Positions 8,789 to 20,642 are shown, counted from the first letter of the stretch. The stretch is 64,000 nt of DNA from Paludibacteraceae bacterium (GCA_017550335.1 JAFZPM010000049.1:62001-126000); one strand, 5' to 3'. Numbers and translations: made by a program. The notes: a model not told the origin generated them from the letters alone.

Positions 8789-8820
8789 CAAAATTATAGA
8801 TTCTATAATTCATACCCAAA
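8789..8820 (-). promoter_or_regulatory. Promoter of the lipoprotein at 7873-8745
   Basis: On the minus strand the sequence reads TTTG-N20-TAATTTTG, an exact fit to the Bacteroidota pattern. It lies about 45 nt upstream of the start codon. Confidence 0.65.
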
Positions 8821-8863
8821 ACATTTTCAACAAAAGAGTGAAATAAGCGCAAAAAATAACGTA

Positions 8864-11206
8864 TCACTTATCTATCATCCTGTCATGGAACAACACATAA
8901 CCGATGTTCAGACCCGCATTCCAGTTCTTCTCCGGATATGAATATCTGTTACCATACAATGCGGCGGAGATGAACTTCAAGTGTGCGACCAACGTCAACT
9001 CATTGATGAAATAGAAGCTGAAGAAGGGACGGTACTGGGCTCCATAACTACCTGTCACACTGATTGGTTTGAACGGCACATACGCATAATTCTCGAAGCG
9101 CAGATGGAACACATTGTTGAACTTATATATCGGTGCCAAGCCTCCAGCCACATAGGTATGCGAACAGAATGCGGAGTTAAACACAAATTTACCATAGTTG
9201 GACGGCGCGAACATAGGGGAAATCAAAAGGCTCTCTATGTAATTGCTCCTCAATGGCACATTGGAAACCACACCGTCGAAATATACCCCTAGGGAGAGAT
9301 GCTTGCAAAAATCGAAGTATCGGTCACAATTGGCGGACAACTGTATCCAAGAGGTAGGTTCCTTTTTGTGGAAAAGCTTCAGGAAGCCATTTTCGTCTAT
9401 CCCATACTTCTTCGAAGACAAGCTGCCGCACACATAATGGCCCGTAATGCTGATACGCATTCCTGACACTGGATACTGCTTGTGGGACAGAGAGTTATGC
9501 TTATATTGCAACGTACCGATCCTTAGATAGTAGGTCGTGGAGTTCCATTTATCCTTCTCTTCCGGCAGATAATGGAAATGGTCATTCTTTTGTCCATATC
9601 CGAATCCGAGATCCAACTTACCCTTCAGGGAGAAAGGGATCATCATCTTGACCTTCCCGTAAAACTCGGAAGTGTACGCCTCCGTCGATATATTGTTCTT
9701 GATATCGTTCTCGTAGAAAGGCTCCTGTTCATTCATATAATTGATGTGACAGTAATCCACGATCATCTTCAGGCCCAACGGCACCCGCCCCGGACGATCC
9801 AGACGCAATTGAGCATGGGCATTCTTGTACAATGTGCCGATCTGACCATCCAACGCCACATTGTAGCCGAAGTAATGTATACCCCTTTTTTGAATCCCCA
9901 AATAGAGATTATTCGCGGCGGACGATGAGATGTTTCCTCCGAAAGAGACCTCGAAATCACTGTTCAGCTTAACATCGAGATAGAGGTCATAGTTTCCGAC
10001 GGAATCGTTAAAATAGGCATGCGGAACGATTTCGGATATTTTCTCGTCCGACAATAATTTATAATATACCTTCTGGAAACTATTGATATCCAACACCGAA
10101 TCCTTTCTGCTCAATAGGAAACTGTTCATCACATACTTACGTTGAATCGGATTGACACCACGGACAGTCACAGAGCCGAACACCAATTCCTTTTCCTTCT
10201 GAACATATTCCGCCCGTCGCTTCCCGACCTCTTCCGCACTGGTCCTCCTCGCCACCCGGCTCTTGATCCGCTGGATCATCGCCTTGGTGGAATCGTACCC
10301 CAACTGCTCCAACTCCTTGATCCTATGGAAATCCAACAATCCGACATCCGTGAAATGGAAATCTATCAACACACCTTTCTCTTCCGGTATCTCATAATTG
10401 GTTTCGTCCATGATCAGTTTCTCAAGCAGAGCCACCGGACTCGCCTTGTTCCCCCCATCAAGGGAAGGGTTGTCACTCACCGCACATCCGATGATGAAAT
10501 CGGGATGGAAATCATTCTCCATCACATCCACAGGGAAATTATTGTATATTCCGCCATCCAACATCAACAAGCCATCCACCTGTATGGGCTTGAAAACGAA
10601 TGGGAAAGACATGGAGGTGCGCACCGCATCGCCCAAATCACCCTTACGGTGAACATACGCACGCTTGTGCACCACATCGGACGCCACACAACGGAACGGC
10701 ACAAATAAGCTGTCGAAATTCCCCTTGCATGCCGCATTCGCCTTGGAAAACAGATCCATGAACGCGATGTTCAGCTGGTCCGGCGGCAACACGCTGGCAG
10801 GAATCAGGAAATTCGCCCCGGAGTTAGCGGAGTCCCGCACATTCACCTTAAAACTGATGAAATCCGGGGTAGGGTCGTCCCTCTTGAAAAAAAACGAATT
10901 ACGCTCATCCAAGATTCCGTTCTGCCAACGCATGAACTTCTCGGACGAAATAAACGAGGTCATCTCATCGGGAGAATATCCCATCGCATATAAGGAGCTG
11001 ACGATGGCCCCCATGGAAGTACCCGCGATATAATCGATGGGAATACCTTCCTCCTCCAAAGCGCGGATCACACCAACATGGGTACATCCCTTGGCACCTC
11101 CACCACTAAGGACCAGACCCACCTTTTGGGCGGACACATCAGAGCGGCCCACCCATGAGAGAAGGAAACATATAAATAATATCCGACAAACAAAACCTCT
11201 GTTCAT
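8864..11206 (-). CDS. Patatin-like phospholipase fused to an outer-membrane beta-barrel
   Basis: The 780-residue protein starts with a signal peptide ending near residue 26. A patatin domain follows (residues 28-320), with oxyanion motif GGGAKG (35-40), nucleophile elbow GTSMG (Ser64) and the partner Asp in LDGGIYNNFP. Next comes a POTRA-like segment (about 345-410) and a long C-terminal region of alternating strands like the BamA/surface-antigen barrel, ending near LFHDRMIDK. This layout matches PlpD-type type Vd patatins, which use the barrel for outer-membrane placement. It is predicted to hydrolyse lipid acyl chains. The clpC stop codon lies 13 nt upstream, so the two may be co-transcribed. 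Confidence 0.87.
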   Translation of the reverse strand: MNRGFVCRILFICFLLSWVGRSDVSAQKVGLVLSGGGAKGCTHVGVIRALEEEGIPIDYIAGTSMGAIVSSLYAMGYSPDEMTSFISSEKFMRWQNGILDERNSFFFKRDDPTPDFISFKVNVRDSANSGANFLIPASVLPPDQLNIAFMDLFSKANAACKGNFDSLFVPFRCVASDVVHKRAYVHRKGDLGDAVRTSMSFPFVFKPIQVDGLLMLDGGIYNNFPVDVMENDFHPDFIIGCAVSDNPSLDGGNKASPVALLEKLIMDETNYEIPEEKGVLIDFHFTDVGLLDFHRIKELEQLGYDSTKAMIQRIKSRVARRTSAEEVGKRRAEYVQKEKELVFGSVTVRGVNPIQRKYVMNSFLLSRKDSVLDINSFQKVYYKLLSDEKISEIVPHAYFNDSVGNYDLYLDVKLNSDFEVSFGGNISSSAANNLYLGIQKRGIHYFGYNVALDGQIGTLYKNAHAQLRLDRPGRVPLGLKMIVDYCHINYMNEQEPFYENDIKNNISTEAYTSEFYGKVKMMIPFSLKGKLDLGFGYGQKNDHFHYLPEEKDKWNSTTYYLRIGTLQYKHNSLSHKQYPVSGMRISITGHYVCGSLSSKKYGIDENGFLKLFHKKEPTSWIQLSANCDRYFDFCKHLSLGVYFDGVVSNVPLRSNYIESLLISPMFAPSNYGKFVFNSAFCSHTYVAGGLAPIYKFNNVFHLRFENYAYVPFKPISVTGSYGAQYRPFFSFYFINELTLVAHLKFISAALYGNRYSYPEKNWNAGLNIGYVLFHDRMIDK

Positions 11207-11218
11207 CCCAAGTTTATA

Positions 11219-13768
11219 TTAGACCTCGATAGTGCATTCCGTCGAGTTTTTTTCCTTATTCATCACAATGACAAGCCGATTCCCTTCCTTCGGCGCATTA
11301 CTCAAGATGGATTCCGCCACAGGATCCTCGACGTACTTCTGCAACGCTCGTTTCATCGGTCGGGCTCCATACTGCGGATCATATCCCTGCTCCGCGATGA
11401 ACGACTTCGCCTCCTCCTCCAATGAGAGGGAAAAACCTAGCTCCTCCATGCGTTTGTAGATATGGGCAAGCTCCAAATCAATGATCTTCAGGATGGACTC
11501 CTTGGTCAACTGGTCAAACATGATCACGTCATCGACCCTATTCAGGAACTCAGGGGAGAAGGTCTTGTTCAACGCCTTCATGATCACGCTCTGCGCCAAT
11601 TTGCGATCCCCCTCACGACTCGACATGGAGAATCCAATTCCCTTACCGAACTCCTTCAACTGGCGCGTACCAGCATTCGAAGTCATGATAATCACCGTGT
11701 TACGGAAATCTATATGGCGTCCCGTGCTATCGGTCAACCGCCCTTCATCCAACACCTGCAACAACATGTTGAAAACGTCCGGATGCGCCTTCTCAATCTC
11801 ATCGAACAAGACAATGGAGTAGGGCTTACGCCTAACCTGTTCCGTGAGCTGGCCACCTTCATCGTATCCTACGTATCCCGGAGGCGCTCCATTCAGCCTG
11901 GAGACGGAATATTTGTCCATGTACTCGCTCATGTCCACCCGGATCAGAGCGTCCGCACTGCCGAACATCTCCTTCGCCAACGTCTTCGCCAAGTAGGTCT
12001 TGCCCACACCGGTCGGACCCAAGAATATGAACGAGCCGACAGGCCTGTTGGGATCCTTCAATCCGATACGGTTGCGTTGAATCGCCTTCACCGTCTTGTC
12101 CACCGCCTCGTCCTGACCGATGACCATCGACTTCAGCAACGTGTTCATCCGCACCAATTGCTCGCCCTCCGAACGCGCCATACGCTGAACAGGTACACCC
12201 GACATCCTTGAGACGACCTTCATCACATCATCCTCGGAGACCCGCAGACGATTCTCCTTCTGGTTCTCCAACCAAGCCTTCCGTTCCGCCGCCAATCGGG
12301 CAGACAAAGACTTCTCCTTATCACGGTAATCAGCCGCCAGCTCGAAATCCTGCGACTTGACATACTGCATCTTCAACTCCTTCACCGACTCGATCTCCGC
12401 CTCCAGATTCAAGATGTTTTCCGGCACGGAGATGTTAGCGATATGCATGGCGGAACCCACCTCGTCCATGGCATCGATCGCCTTATCAGGGAAGCAACGG
12501 TCCGTTATGTAACGACCCGTCAGACGCACACACGCCTCCAACGCCTCGTCCGAATACGACACGTTATGATGATCCTCATAACGCTCCTTCACGTTCTTCA
12601 GGATCTGAAGCGTATCCTCCGGGGAGGTAGGCTCCACAAGGATCTTCTGGAAACGACGCTCCAAGGCGCCATCCTTCTCTATCTTCGTGCGGTACTCGTC
12701 CAACGTCGTGGAACCGATACATTGGATCTCACCCCTGGCCAAGGCAGGCTTCAGCATGTTCGCGGCATCCAAGGAGCCCTGCGTTCCGCCCGCACCCACC
12801 ATGGTGTGTATCTCGTCTATGAATAATATGATATTCGGATTCTTGGACAGTTCGTTCAGAATCGCCTTGATGCGTTCCTCAAACTGACCACGGTACTTCG
12901 TACCCGCCACAACTGCGCCCAAATCCAAGGAAATGAGACGCTTATCATGCAGAATCCTTGACACGTTCTTGTTCACGATCCTTGTCGCCAAGCCCTCCAC
13001 GATGGCAGTCTTACCGACACCCGGCTCACCTATCAGGATCGGATTGTTCTTCTTCCTGCGGCACAGAATCTGCGCCAGACGCTCCATCTCGTCATCACGA
13101 CCAACCACTGGGTCGAGCTTACCTTCCTCCGCCGCCTTCGTCAAATCGACACCGAAATTGTTCAGCACAGGCGTGTCGACACCACCGACAACAGGTTCGG
13201 TCTTCGTATTCGAGAATGATGCGGCACTCTCCTCCGACGGACGGGCCTTGCCACCGGGAGCCGCACTGCCACCATACATCGGATCGTCCACATCATCGTC
13301 ATCGTCCATTTGGTCAAATTTATTGGAGAAGTCCACCTCATCCCTATGCATCAGCAACGTGAGCTGATCATACGTAACATTCTGCTGGCGGAGAGCCTCC
13401 GCCGCCAAACTCGTGTTCTCCCTCATGATGGCCAAGAGGATATGGTCAGTCCCCAACTCGTCGCAATGGAACATACGAGTCTCGAGACTAGCGTATTTCA
13501 ATATTTTTTCAGTCGATTTCAAAAGAGGCAGATCACTATCGATAGCCACCTCGTTCACCTGTCGGAGCCTGTCTTCGAGGAACTCCTTCACCACCTTGAC
13601 ATCCACGTTCATAAGACGAAGCAATGTGTTGGCAGGACCTCCGCCATCGCGTATGATACCCAGCAACAAATGCTCGGGAGCGATACATGAATCACCTAAC
13701 CGCTGCGCCTCCTCCCTGCTGTACGACAAGACATCCTTTACGTTCTGAGAATATTTATATAGAGCCAT
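11219..13768 (-). CDS. clpC: ATP-dependent Clp protease ATP-binding subunit ClpC
   Basis: ClpC is a Hsp100 unfoldase that feeds substrates to ClpP. The 849 residues hold a double Clp-N repeat (1-150), an Asp-rich linker (DDDDDVDDP), AAA1 with Walker A GEPGVGKT (about 245), a middle domain with a UVR-type motif (about 450-485) and AAA2 with Walker A GPTGVGKT (about 580). A GIGF sequence after AAA2 sits where ClpP-interacting hexamers have their IGF/VGF loop, so association with ClpP is expected. The gene is transcribed divergently from gyrA from its own promoter (13789-13820). No adaptor gene is nearby. Confidence 0.96.
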   Translation of the reverse strand: MALYKYSQNVKDVLSYSREEAQRLGDSCIAPEHLLLGIIRDGGGPANTLLRLMNVDVKVVKEFLEDRLRQVNEVAIDSDLPLLKSTEKILKYASLETRMFHCDELGTDHILLAIMRENTSLAAEALRQQNVTYDQLTLLMHRDEVDFSNKFDQMDDDDDVDDPMYGGSAAPGGKARPSEESAASFSNTKTEPVVGGVDTPVLNNFGVDLTKAAEEGKLDPVVGRDDEMERLAQILCRRKKNNPILIGEPGVGKTAIVEGLATRIVNKNVSRILHDKRLISLDLGAVVAGTKYRGQFEERIKAILNELSKNPNIILFIDEIHTMVGAGGTQGSLDAANMLKPALARGEIQCIGSTTLDEYRTKIEKDGALERRFQKILVEPTSPEDTLQILKNVKERYEDHHNVSYSDEALEACVRLTGRYITDRCFPDKAIDAMDEVGSAMHIANISVPENILNLEAEIESVKELKMQYVKSQDFELAADYRDKEKSLSARLAAERKAWLENQKENRLRVSEDDVMKVVSRMSGVPVQRMARSEGEQLVRMNTLLKSMVIGQDEAVDKTVKAIQRNRIGLKDPNRPVGSFIFLGPTGVGKTYLAKTLAKEMFGSADALIRVDMSEYMDKYSVSRLNGAPPGYVGYDEGGQLTEQVRRKPYSIVLFDEIEKAHPDVFNMLLQVLDEGRLTDSTGRHIDFRNTVIIMTSNAGTRQLKEFGKGIGFSMSSREGDRKLAQSVIMKALNKTFSPEFLNRVDDVIMFDQLTKESILKIIDLELAHIYKRMEELGFSLSLEEEAKSFIAEQGYDPQYGARPMKRALQKYVEDPVAESILSNAPKEGNRLVIVMNKEKNSTECTIEV

Positions 13769-13788
13769 TTTCCTTCTAGTTTATTCGG

Positions 13789-13820
13789 CAAATATAAGAA
13801 AACGGACAGACTCATACAAT
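13789..13820 (-). promoter_or_regulatory. clpC promoter
   Basis: On the minus strand the sequence reads ATTG-N20-TATATTTG. The -7 box ends about 20 nt upstream of the clpC start. Confidence 0.6.
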
Positions 13821-13898
13821 ATTAAAAGGTAGGAATACGATGAAAAAAGCCCCGTTATTCATTTTTTAACCAAAAAAGAGCAAAAATAATTCCATGGT

Positions 13899-13929
13899 TT
13901 TGCTCCGTTGTGTTTTTTTTGTACTTTTA
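13899..13929 (+). promoter_or_regulatory. gyrA promoter
   Basis: TTTG (13899-13902), 19 nt, then TACTTTTA (13922-13929). The pattern differs from consensus only in the last base of the -7 box. Confidence 0.55.
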
Positions 13930-13966
13930 CGATATTTTTACGGAGTAGAATAAAGTTGAATATATA

Positions 13967-16489
13967 ATGGTTGATCAAGACAGAATTATCCAAATCGACA
14001 TTGACAAAGAGATGCGCTCCTCGTACATCGATTATTCAATGTCAGTGATTGTGTCCCGTGCGTTGCCAGACGTCAGGGATGGCTTCAAGCCAGTTCATCG
14101 CCGCGTCTTATTCGGTATGAGCGAATTGGGTTTAGTATCCAACAAGCCAACAAAGAAATCAGCAAGAATCGTAGGAGAGGTTTTAGGAAAGTACCACCCG
14201 CATGGAGATTCCTCCGTGTACGGTACGTTAGTCCGCCTTGCACAGGACTGGACCTTGCGATACCCGCTCGTCTACGGGCAAGGTAACTTCGGTTCCATCG
14301 ACGGTGACTCCGCAGCGGCTATGCGTTACACCGAGGCTCGCCTGCAGAAAATCACAGAGGACATCCTGGTCGATTTGGATAAAGACACTGTCGACTTCCA
14401 AGACAACTTCGACGGCGAGCACCAAGAGCCTACAGTTCTGCCAACCCGCATCCCGCAATTGCTGGTGAACGGAGCCTCCGGTATCGCCGTGGGTATGGCG
14501 ACGAACATGCCGCCCCACAACCTTTCCGACACGATCGACGCCTGCGTGGCCTACGTGGACGATAAGGATGTGGATATCGAGACTCTAATCAAGCTCATCA
14601 AAGCTCCTGACTTCCCGACGGGCGGTATCATCTACGGCTACGCCGGCGTGCGCGACGCCTACCTGACAGGCCGCGGACGTGTAGTCATCCGCTCTAAAGT
14701 GGAGATAGAAAACGAGAACGGAAGGGAAAAGATCATCGTCCGCGAAATACCTTACCTGGTGAACCGCGCCGAGATGATCAAGGACATCGCCGACATGGTC
14801 GCGGAAAAGAAATTGGAGGGAATCTCCAACATCAACGACGAGTCGGACCGCGAGGGTATGCGTATCGTGATCGACGTGAAACGAGACGCCAACTCCAACG
14901 TTTTGCTTAATAAACTATACAAATACACAGCGCTTCAGTCTTCCTTCAGCGTGAACAACATCGCCTTGGTTCACGGAAGACCGAAATTACTGAACCTGAA
15001 AGAGTTAATCGCAGAATTCATCGCTCACCGCCACGAGGTCGTTGTCCGCAGGACACGTTACGAACTGGCGGAGGCTGAGAAGAAAGCGCACATTCTGGAG
15101 GCGTTGATCGTCGCTGTGGACAACATCGACGAAGTCATCCGCATCATCCGTTCCTCCGAGAACGTGAACGCGGCCAAGGAAGGCTTGATGAAACGCTTCG
15201 GGTTCGACGACGATCAGGCTAAGGCTATCGTCGAGATGAGACTCGGCGCTTTGACGAAACTCTCCATCGACGACTTGAGGGCTAAATACGAAGACCTCAT
15301 GAAACTCATCAACCACTTGAAGGATATCCTCGCCAGCGAAGACCTCCAAATGCAGGTGGTGAAGGAGGAATTGCTCGATGTGAAGGCTAAGTACGGCGAC
15401 GAAAGACGTACGGAAATCAAGTATACTTCGGAGGAATTCAACCCTGAGGACTTCTATTCGGACGATCAGATGGTCATCACCATCTCACACCTCGGCTACA
15501 TCAAGCGTACTCCGCTCGACGAGTTCAAGGCGCAAGGTCGTGGTGGCGTGGGCTCCAAAGGAAGCAGCTCGCGCGACGAGGACTTCATCGAATACATCTA
15601 TCCGGCGTCCATGCACAACACGATGTTGTTCTTCACCCAAAAGGGCCGTTGCTACTGGTTGAAAGTATACGACATCCCTGAGGGAAGCAAGACGACCAAG
15701 GGCCGCGCCATCCAGAACATGCTCAACATCGATGCCGACGATAAGGTGAACGCATTCATCAAGATCAAGTCGCTGAACGACGAAGAGTTCTGCAAGTCAC
15801 ACTACTTGATGTTCTGTACCAAACGAGGTATCGTGAAGAAGACCTCTCTGGAGGCCTATTCCCGTCCTCGCGCCAACGGTGTCAACGCTATCACCATCAG
15901 GGAGGACGACCAAGTCATCCAAGTGAGACAGACGACCGGAAACAGCGAGATCATCTTGGCGAACCGCAACGGACGCGCCATCCGTTTCAACGAAACGAAA
16001 GTGAGGGAAATGGGTAGGACAGCGACCGGTGTACGAGGCATGACGCTCGACGGACCGGACGACGAGGTGGTAGGAATGATCACCATCAACGATCCTCAGA
16101 CGGAAACAGTGATGGTCGTATCCGAACAAGGCTACGGAAAACGCAGCGACATCGAAGACTACCGCATCACCAACAGGGGCGGTAAGGGTGTCAAGACGAT
16201 GAACATCACGGACAAAACAGGTCTATTGGTAGCTATCAAGAGCGTGACGGACGAGAACGACCTGATGATCATCAACAAGTCAGGCATCACCATCAGATTA
16301 AAGGTGACCGACGTCCGCGTGATGGGCCGCGCCACACAAGGCGTGCGTCTCATCAACCTCACCAAGAAGAATGACCAAATCGCATCCGTATGCAAGGTTC
16401 TTTCCCAGCCGGACGAGGAAGAGGAATTGGAGGAAGAGGAAAACCCACAAGAATCTGGAGATGAGAACAATATTAACGAACAAAACTAA
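13967..16489 (+). CDS. gyrA: DNA gyrase subunit A
   Basis: GyrA is the breakage-reunion subunit of type IIA topoisomerase. The 840 residues include the catalytic tyrosine in [11 protein letters not shown] (Tyr121), the winged-helix and tower domains, a coiled coil (about 360-490) and a C-terminal beta-pinwheel with a GyrA-box-like segment ([11 protein letters not shown]). The presence of that box argues for GyrA rather than ParC. The tail is highly acidic ([11 protein letters not shown]). In the quinolone-resistance region the sequence is [10 protein letters not shown], with Ser82 and Gly86 at the positions of E. coli Ser83 and Asp87. A TPR gene starts 12 nt downstream and is probably co-transcribed. 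Confidence 0.95.
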   Translation: MVDQDRIIQIDIDKEMRSSYIDYSMSVIVSRALPDVRDGFKPVHRRVLFGMSELGLVSNKPTKKSARIVGEVLGKYHPHGDSSVYGTLVRLAQDWTLRYPLVYGQGNFGSIDGDSAAAMRYTEARLQKITEDILVDLDKDTVDFQDNFDGEHQEPTVLPTRIPQLLVNGASGIAVGMATNMPPHNLSDTIDACVAYVDDKDVDIETLIKLIKAPDFPTGGIIYGYAGVRDAYLTGRGRVVIRSKVEIENENGREKIIVREIPYLVNRAEMIKDIADMVAEKKLEGISNINDESDREGMRIVIDVKRDANSNVLLNKLYKYTALQSSFSVNNIALVHGRPKLLNLKELIAEFIAHRHEVVVRRTRYELAEAEKKAHILEALIVAVDNIDEVIRIIRSSENVNAAKEGLMKRFGFDDDQAKAIVEMRLGALTKLSIDDLRAKYEDLMKLINHLKDILASEDLQMQVVKEELLDVKAKYGDERRTEIKYTSEEFNPEDFYSDDQMVITISHLGYIKRTPLDEFKAQGRGGVGSKGSSSRDEDFIEYIYPASMHNTMLFFTQKGRCYWLKVYDIPEGSKTTKGRAIQNMLNIDADDKVNAFIKIKSLNDEEFCKSHYLMFCTKRGIVKKTSLEAYSRPRANGVNAITIREDDQVIQVRQTTGNSEIILANRNGRAIRFNETKVREMGRTATGVRGMTLDGPDDEVVGMITINDPQTETVMVVSEQGYGKRSDIEDYRITNRGGKGVKTMNITDKTGLLVAIKSVTDENDLMIINKSGITIRLKVTDVRVMGRATQGVRLINLTKKNDQIASVCKVLSQPDEEEELEEEENPQESGDENNINEQN

Positions 16490-16501
16490 TTATTAAATAT
16501 C

Positions 16502-17737
16502 ATGAAGAAAATAGCAATCACGGTTTTCGCCATGGCATTGACCATGAGCGGATTCGCACAGAAAAAGTTGGTTAGAAGCGCTGAAGGATATCTTTACGAG
16601 CAGCCTTTCAATTCAGCAGCAGCAGTAAAAGACATTGAGACAGCCATGAAGGATCCTTCATCCAGCAACTTGGCATATACCTATGACGTGGCAGGTCAAA
16701 TATATTTCAAGATATATGAGACAGAAGCACAGAAGAGGGAAGTGAAGATGGCGTACGACCAGAATCTCATGAGCGAGAACTTGATGAAGTCGATAGACGC
16801 TTATCTGAAATGTGGAGAATTGGACCAACTACCAGATGAGAAGGGAAAGGTTAAACCTAAATACACAAAGAATGTAAAAAAGAATGTCTCCACGTACTCT
16901 ACATACCTATTGTTGGAGGCTCAGCAACACCAAAACAAGAACGAAATCGATAAAGCGTTCGATCTGTTGTCAAAATACTTGAGCTTGCCATCCAACAGCA
17001 TCATGAAAGATGAAGGAATCGAGAAGAACAAAGAGATCAACTTCAATGATGTAAAATTCCTCGCGGTCAACTTGGCTGCCCAAGACGAAAAGAAACGCCC
17101 GACCATGATCAAGTACATGGAAGAGCTGAAAAAAGAGTCGTACAAGGAAGAGACCATGTACGAGTGGTTGTGCGACGCATACAAGAAGGATCAGCAGAAC
17201 GATAAGATGATCGCCACGATCAACGAAGGTCTCAAAAAATACCCTTCCAACAAGTATCTCATGGGAAACTTGATCAACTATTACTTGGAGAACAACAAGA
17301 AGGATGACGCGATCAAGTATCTGGACGAAGCCATCGCAAAAGATCCAAATAACCCGCAGTATTATATCATCAAGGGAAGAATGCTTCTGAAGGATGAGAA
17401 ATTCGACGATGCCATCAAAACCTTCTCCAAGGCGGTTGAACTAACTCCAAACGAGTTCGACGCACAGTTCGAATGCGGTTTGGCATACGAGAAGAAAGGC
17501 GAAAAGATCATCAACGACGCCAACAGCATTAAGGACATCAAGAAATACAATGCTGAGAGATCCAAGGGAACCGCAGAATTAAAGAAATCTCTTACTTACT
17601 TCGAGAAAGCTCGTAGCATCAACGAAGAAGATGTGATGAACCTCCAGTTCCTCCGTTCCGTATACTACAAATTGGGCATGAACGACAAATACAAAGAGGT
17701 AGACAAGAAGTACGAAGAAGTTAAGAACAAGAAATAA
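16502..17737 (+). CDS. Exported tetratricopeptide-repeat protein
   Basis: The 411-residue protein starts with a signal peptide (MKKIAITVFAMALTMSGFAQ). The rest is alpha-helical and Lys/Glu-rich, with recognisable TPR units in the C-terminal half, for example around GLKKYPSNKYLMGNLINYY and the AIAKDPNNPQYYIIKGRML and AVELTPNEFDAQFECG repeats (about 245-330). TPR proteins act as scaffolds, so the role is probably in a periplasmic or envelope complex. It directly follows gyrA (12 nt) and ends at a strong terminator (17840-17877). The coupling with gyrase is more likely a shared transcript than a shared function. Confidence 0.8.
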   Translation: MKKIAITVFAMALTMSGFAQKKLVRSAEGYLYEQPFNSAAAVKDIETAMKDPSSSNLAYTYDVAGQIYFKIYETEAQKREVKMAYDQNLMSENLMKSIDAYLKCGELDQLPDEKGKVKPKYTKNVKKNVSTYSTYLLLEAQQHQNKNEIDKAFDLLSKYLSLPSNSIMKDEGIEKNKEINFNDVKFLAVNLAAQDEKKRPTMIKYMEELKKESYKEETMYEWLCDAYKKDQQNDKMIATINEGLKKYPSNKYLMGNLINYYLENNKKDDAIKYLDEAIAKDPNNPQYYIIKGRMLLKDEKFDDAIKTFSKAVELTPNEFDAQFECGLAYEKKGEKIINDANSIKDIKKYNAERSKGTAELKKSLTYFEKARSINEEDVMNLQFLRSVYYKLGMNDKYKEVDKKYEEVKNKK

Positions 17738-17839
17738 GCAGAGAGTGGGCTCTGGCGATTCCGAAGAGGTATCCCTCGGTTGTATCCGTTGAACGAATAC
17801 AGCTAATTCTCGGAAACCGACCTACATGCTTCGAAGACA

Positions 17840-17877
17840 GGGAAGGCGGACATTCATTTTGTCCGCCTTCCCTTTTT
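17840..17877 (+). terminator. Terminator of the gyrA-TPR operon
   Basis: GGGAAGGCGGAC (17840-17851) pairs over 12 bp with GTCCGCCTTCCC (17861-17872), followed by five T. Confidence 0.85.
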
Positions 17878-17940
17878 AGTAATATTTAATGGCAAAGCAT
17901 TGTTATTTTCAACATAAATCATTATATTCGTTAGAAAGCG

Positions 17941-18795
17941 ATGTCAGATATGAAAAAAGTAACAATCATTATTGTCGGCTATAATTCTTGGCATTACTTG
18001 CAAAAGAATTTCGCATCCCTTGATTTCCTGAAGGATAACAAGGATGTGGAAATATTGTATATCGATAACGGATCAACGGACGAGACAAGGACCGCCGTAG
18101 AATACTCATACCCCAACATCCGAATGATTTGCTGCGCGGACAACAATGGGGTCGCCGCAGGAAAGAACATAGGAATCGTCAATGCGCTCCACAGCGAATA
18201 CCTGCTTTTCCTGGATTCGGATACGGAAATGAATCCAACGACCTACGAGACAATGCTGGCCTACATGGACGAGAACCCGGAAGTGGGGCTATGCAGCTGC
18301 AAACTAATAGGATTGGACGGCGAAACACAGCAAAGCTGCAGGAAATTCCCGAGGATCCGGCACATCGTCAAAGCATATATCCACGATGTATCGCTCCGGT
18401 ACAACATGGAACTATTCAGCAAAGACTACCAAGACACGTTGTACGACATGAACCAAACGGAACCCTTCGAGGTGGACTACGCGATAGGAGCCTGCCACCT
18501 TATCAGACGGGAAGCACAAATAGCCGTCGGATTCTGGGACGAGAACTTCTTCTTCGGTCTCGACGACGCCGACTTCTGCTTCAGAATGAAGAGGGAAGGG
18601 TACAAAGTTGTTTGCTTGCCACAGGTAAGCATCCAACACGCCTACGAACACAACACCACCACAACGCAAAATTTCTTCTCCAAATTGACATGGAAAAAGA
18701 TTTGCGGCTTCTATCACTACTTCAAAAAAGTACGATTAAAGAAATATTCAATGATAAAAAATAAAATTCGACTCCAAAGAAGAAAAAAAAGTTAA
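17941..18795 (+). CDS. Glycosyltransferase family 2
   Basis: This 284-residue GT-A enzyme has the N-terminal nucleotide-sugar segment (VTIIIVGYNSWHYL), a DxD metal site in LFLDSDTEMNP (about 92), and the acceptor-side block AIGACHLIRREA followed by DENFFFGLDDADFC (about 200-215). These blocks resemble rhamnosyl- and related transferases that build surface polysaccharide. The C-terminus is strongly basic, suggesting membrane contact. It stands alone between two terminator or promoter regions rather than in a polysaccharide cluster. A -7-like box TATATTCG (17924-17931) lies just upstream. Donor and acceptor cannot be predicted. Confidence 0.85.
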   Translation: MSDMKKVTIIIVGYNSWHYLQKNFASLDFLKDNKDVEILYIDNGSTDETRTAVEYSYPNIRMICCADNNGVAAGKNIGIVNALHSEYLLFLDSDTEMNPTTYETMLAYMDENPEVGLCSCKLIGLDGETQQSCRKFPRIRHIVKAYIHDVSLRYNMELFSKDYQDTLYDMNQTEPFEVDYAIGACHLIRREAQIAVGFWDENFFFGLDDADFCFRMKREGYKVVCLPQVSIQHAYEHNTTTTQNFFSKLTWKKICGFYHYFKKVRLKKYSMIKNKIRLQRRKKS

Positions 18796-18799
18796 AAAA

Positions 18800-18831
18800 T
18801 TTCTCTGTTAATCACAAAAAGTATAACTTTG
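18800..18831 (+). promoter_or_regulatory. aspS promoter
   Basis: TTTC-N20-TAACTTTG; the -7 box (18824-18831) is an exact TAnnTTTG. Confidence 0.65.
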
Positions 18832-18853
18832 TGCCATGTAAACGTGTATCGAT

Positions 18854-20605
18854 ATGTACAGGACAAGAACATGTGGAGAGTTGAATATCGCTGACGTGGA
18901 CAAAACAGTCACATTAGCAGGGTGGGTACAGAAAGCCCGTAAAATGGGTGGCATGACTTTTGTCGATATTCGAGATCGTTACGGGATCACTCAAATCGTC
19001 TTCAACGAGGAAATCAACGCTGAACTATGCGGGAAAGCCAATAAGTTGGGTAGGGAATGGGTGATTCAGGTGACCGGCAAGGTTGCGGAGAGAAGCAGCA
19101 AGAACCGGAACATCCCGACAGGCGAGATAGAGATTATCGCCGAAAAACTTGAAATACTGAACACGTCGGAAGTGCCGCCATTCACGATCGAGGATAACAC
19201 GGACGGAGGCGATGACTTACGCATGCAATACAGATATTTGGATCTGAGACGTAATTGCGTCCGTTCCAACATCGAATTGAGGCATAAAATCGCTTTTGAA
19301 GTTCGCCGTTTCCTGGACGAGCAGCATTTCCTTGAGGTCGAAACCCCAGTGTTGATCAAATCAACGCCAGAGGGTGCCAGGGATTTCGTCGTTCCTTCCA
19401 GAATGAACCCAGGCCAATTCTACGCTTTACCGCAATCCCCTCAGCAATTCAAACAGTTGTTGATGGTAGCTGGTTTCGATAGATACTTCCAAATCGTCAA
19501 ATGCTTCAGGGATGAAGACTTACGTGCGGATAGGCAACCTGAATTCACCCAGATAGACTGCGAGATGTCATACGTGGAGCAGGAGGATGTGCTGAACATC
19601 TTCGAGGCCATGATAAAGCATATATTCAAATATGTGAAAGGAATTGACTTCAAGGAACCATTCCCTCGTATGACATGGCACGAATGTATGCGTCTTTACG
19701 GTTCAGACAAACCGGATATGCGTTTCGGCATGACTTTCGTCGAACTGAAAGACCTGACGGAAGGCCACGGATTCAGCGTATTCGACAACGCTAAGATCGT
19801 CGTCGGAATATGTGCTGAGGGTTGTGCGGAATATACCCGCAAACAATTGGATCAGCTGACTGATTTCGTGAAAAAACCGCAGGTGGGCGCCAAAGGTCTC
19901 GTGTACGTGAAATACGAAAAGGACGGCTCATTCAAGTCCAGCGTGGATAAATTCTATGCGAAGGAGGACTTGCAGAAATGGGCGGAACGTTTCAACGCGA
20001 AACCAGGAGACTTGATGCTGATCCTTTGCGGCGACGACGAAAACAAGACACGCAAGCAGATGAACGAACTGAGGTTGGAGATGGGTGACCGTCTCGGACT
20101 GAGGGACAAAAATAAGTTCGCACCGTTGTGGGTCATCGATTTCCCTCTTTTCGAGTGGAGCGAGGAAGACCAACGGTTCTATGCGATGCATCACCCATTC
20201 ACAAGTCCTAAGACAGAGGATATTCCTTACTTGGACAGCGATCCGGGACGTGTACGTGCGAATGCTTATGACTTGGCGATGAACGGAGTAGAGTTGGGTG
20301 GAGGTTCCATCCGTATACACGACTCCCAATTGCAGAACAAGATGTTCCAATTGCTTGGATTCACTCCTGAAAAGGCGATGGATCAGTTCGGCTGTCTGAT
20401 AAATGCGTTCAAATATGGTGCGCCACCTCACGGAGGACTTGCCTTCGGATTGGATCGTGTCGTTTCCATGTTGGCGGGATTGGATTCCATCCGCGACTGC
20501 ATCGCATTCCCGAAAAACAATGCGGGCAGGGATGTGATGATAGATTCACCTTCCGCCATAGACGAAGCACAATTGAAAGAGCTTTGTCTAAAAGTAAATT
20601 TGTAA
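18854..20605 (+). CDS. aspS: Aspartyl-tRNA synthetase
   Basis: AspRS charges tRNA-Asp. The 583 residues begin with the anticodon-binding OB fold (to about 105). The class II core follows, with motif 2 in [15 protein letters not shown] (about 215) and motif 3 in [13 protein letters not shown] (about 535). A GAD insertion domain lies between, so this is the bacterial long form. Bacterial AspRS can be discriminating or not; whether AsnRS (37137-38531) removes the need for indirect Asn-tRNA synthesis fits with both genes being present here. A terminator follows at 20643-20676. Confidence 0.96.
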   Translation: MYRTRTCGELNIADVDKTVTLAGWVQKARKMGGMTFVDIRDRYGITQIVFNEEINAELCGKANKLGREWVIQVTGKVAERSSKNRNIPTGEIEIIAEKLEILNTSEVPPFTIEDNTDGGDDLRMQYRYLDLRRNCVRSNIELRHKIAFEVRRFLDEQHFLEVETPVLIKSTPEGARDFVVPSRMNPGQFYALPQSPQQFKQLLMVAGFDRYFQIVKCFRDEDLRADRQPEFTQIDCEMSYVEQEDVLNIFEAMIKHIFKYVKGIDFKEPFPRMTWHECMRLYGSDKPDMRFGMTFVELKDLTEGHGFSVFDNAKIVVGICAEGCAEYTRKQLDQLTDFVKKPQVGAKGLVYVKYEKDGSFKSSVDKFYAKEDLQKWAERFNAKPGDLMLILCGDDENKTRKQMNELRLEMGDRLGLRDKNKFAPLWVIDFPLFEWSEEDQRFYAMHHPFTSPKTEDIPYLDSDPGRVRANAYDLAMNGVELGGGSIRIHDSQLQNKMFQLLGFTPEKAMDQFGCLINAFKYGAPPHGGLAFGLDRVVSMLAGLDSIRDCIAFPKNNAGRDVMIDSPSAIDEAQLKELCLKVNL

Positions 20606-20642
20606 ATATTTTCCATATATTCATAGTTTTATTATTTTGTGT

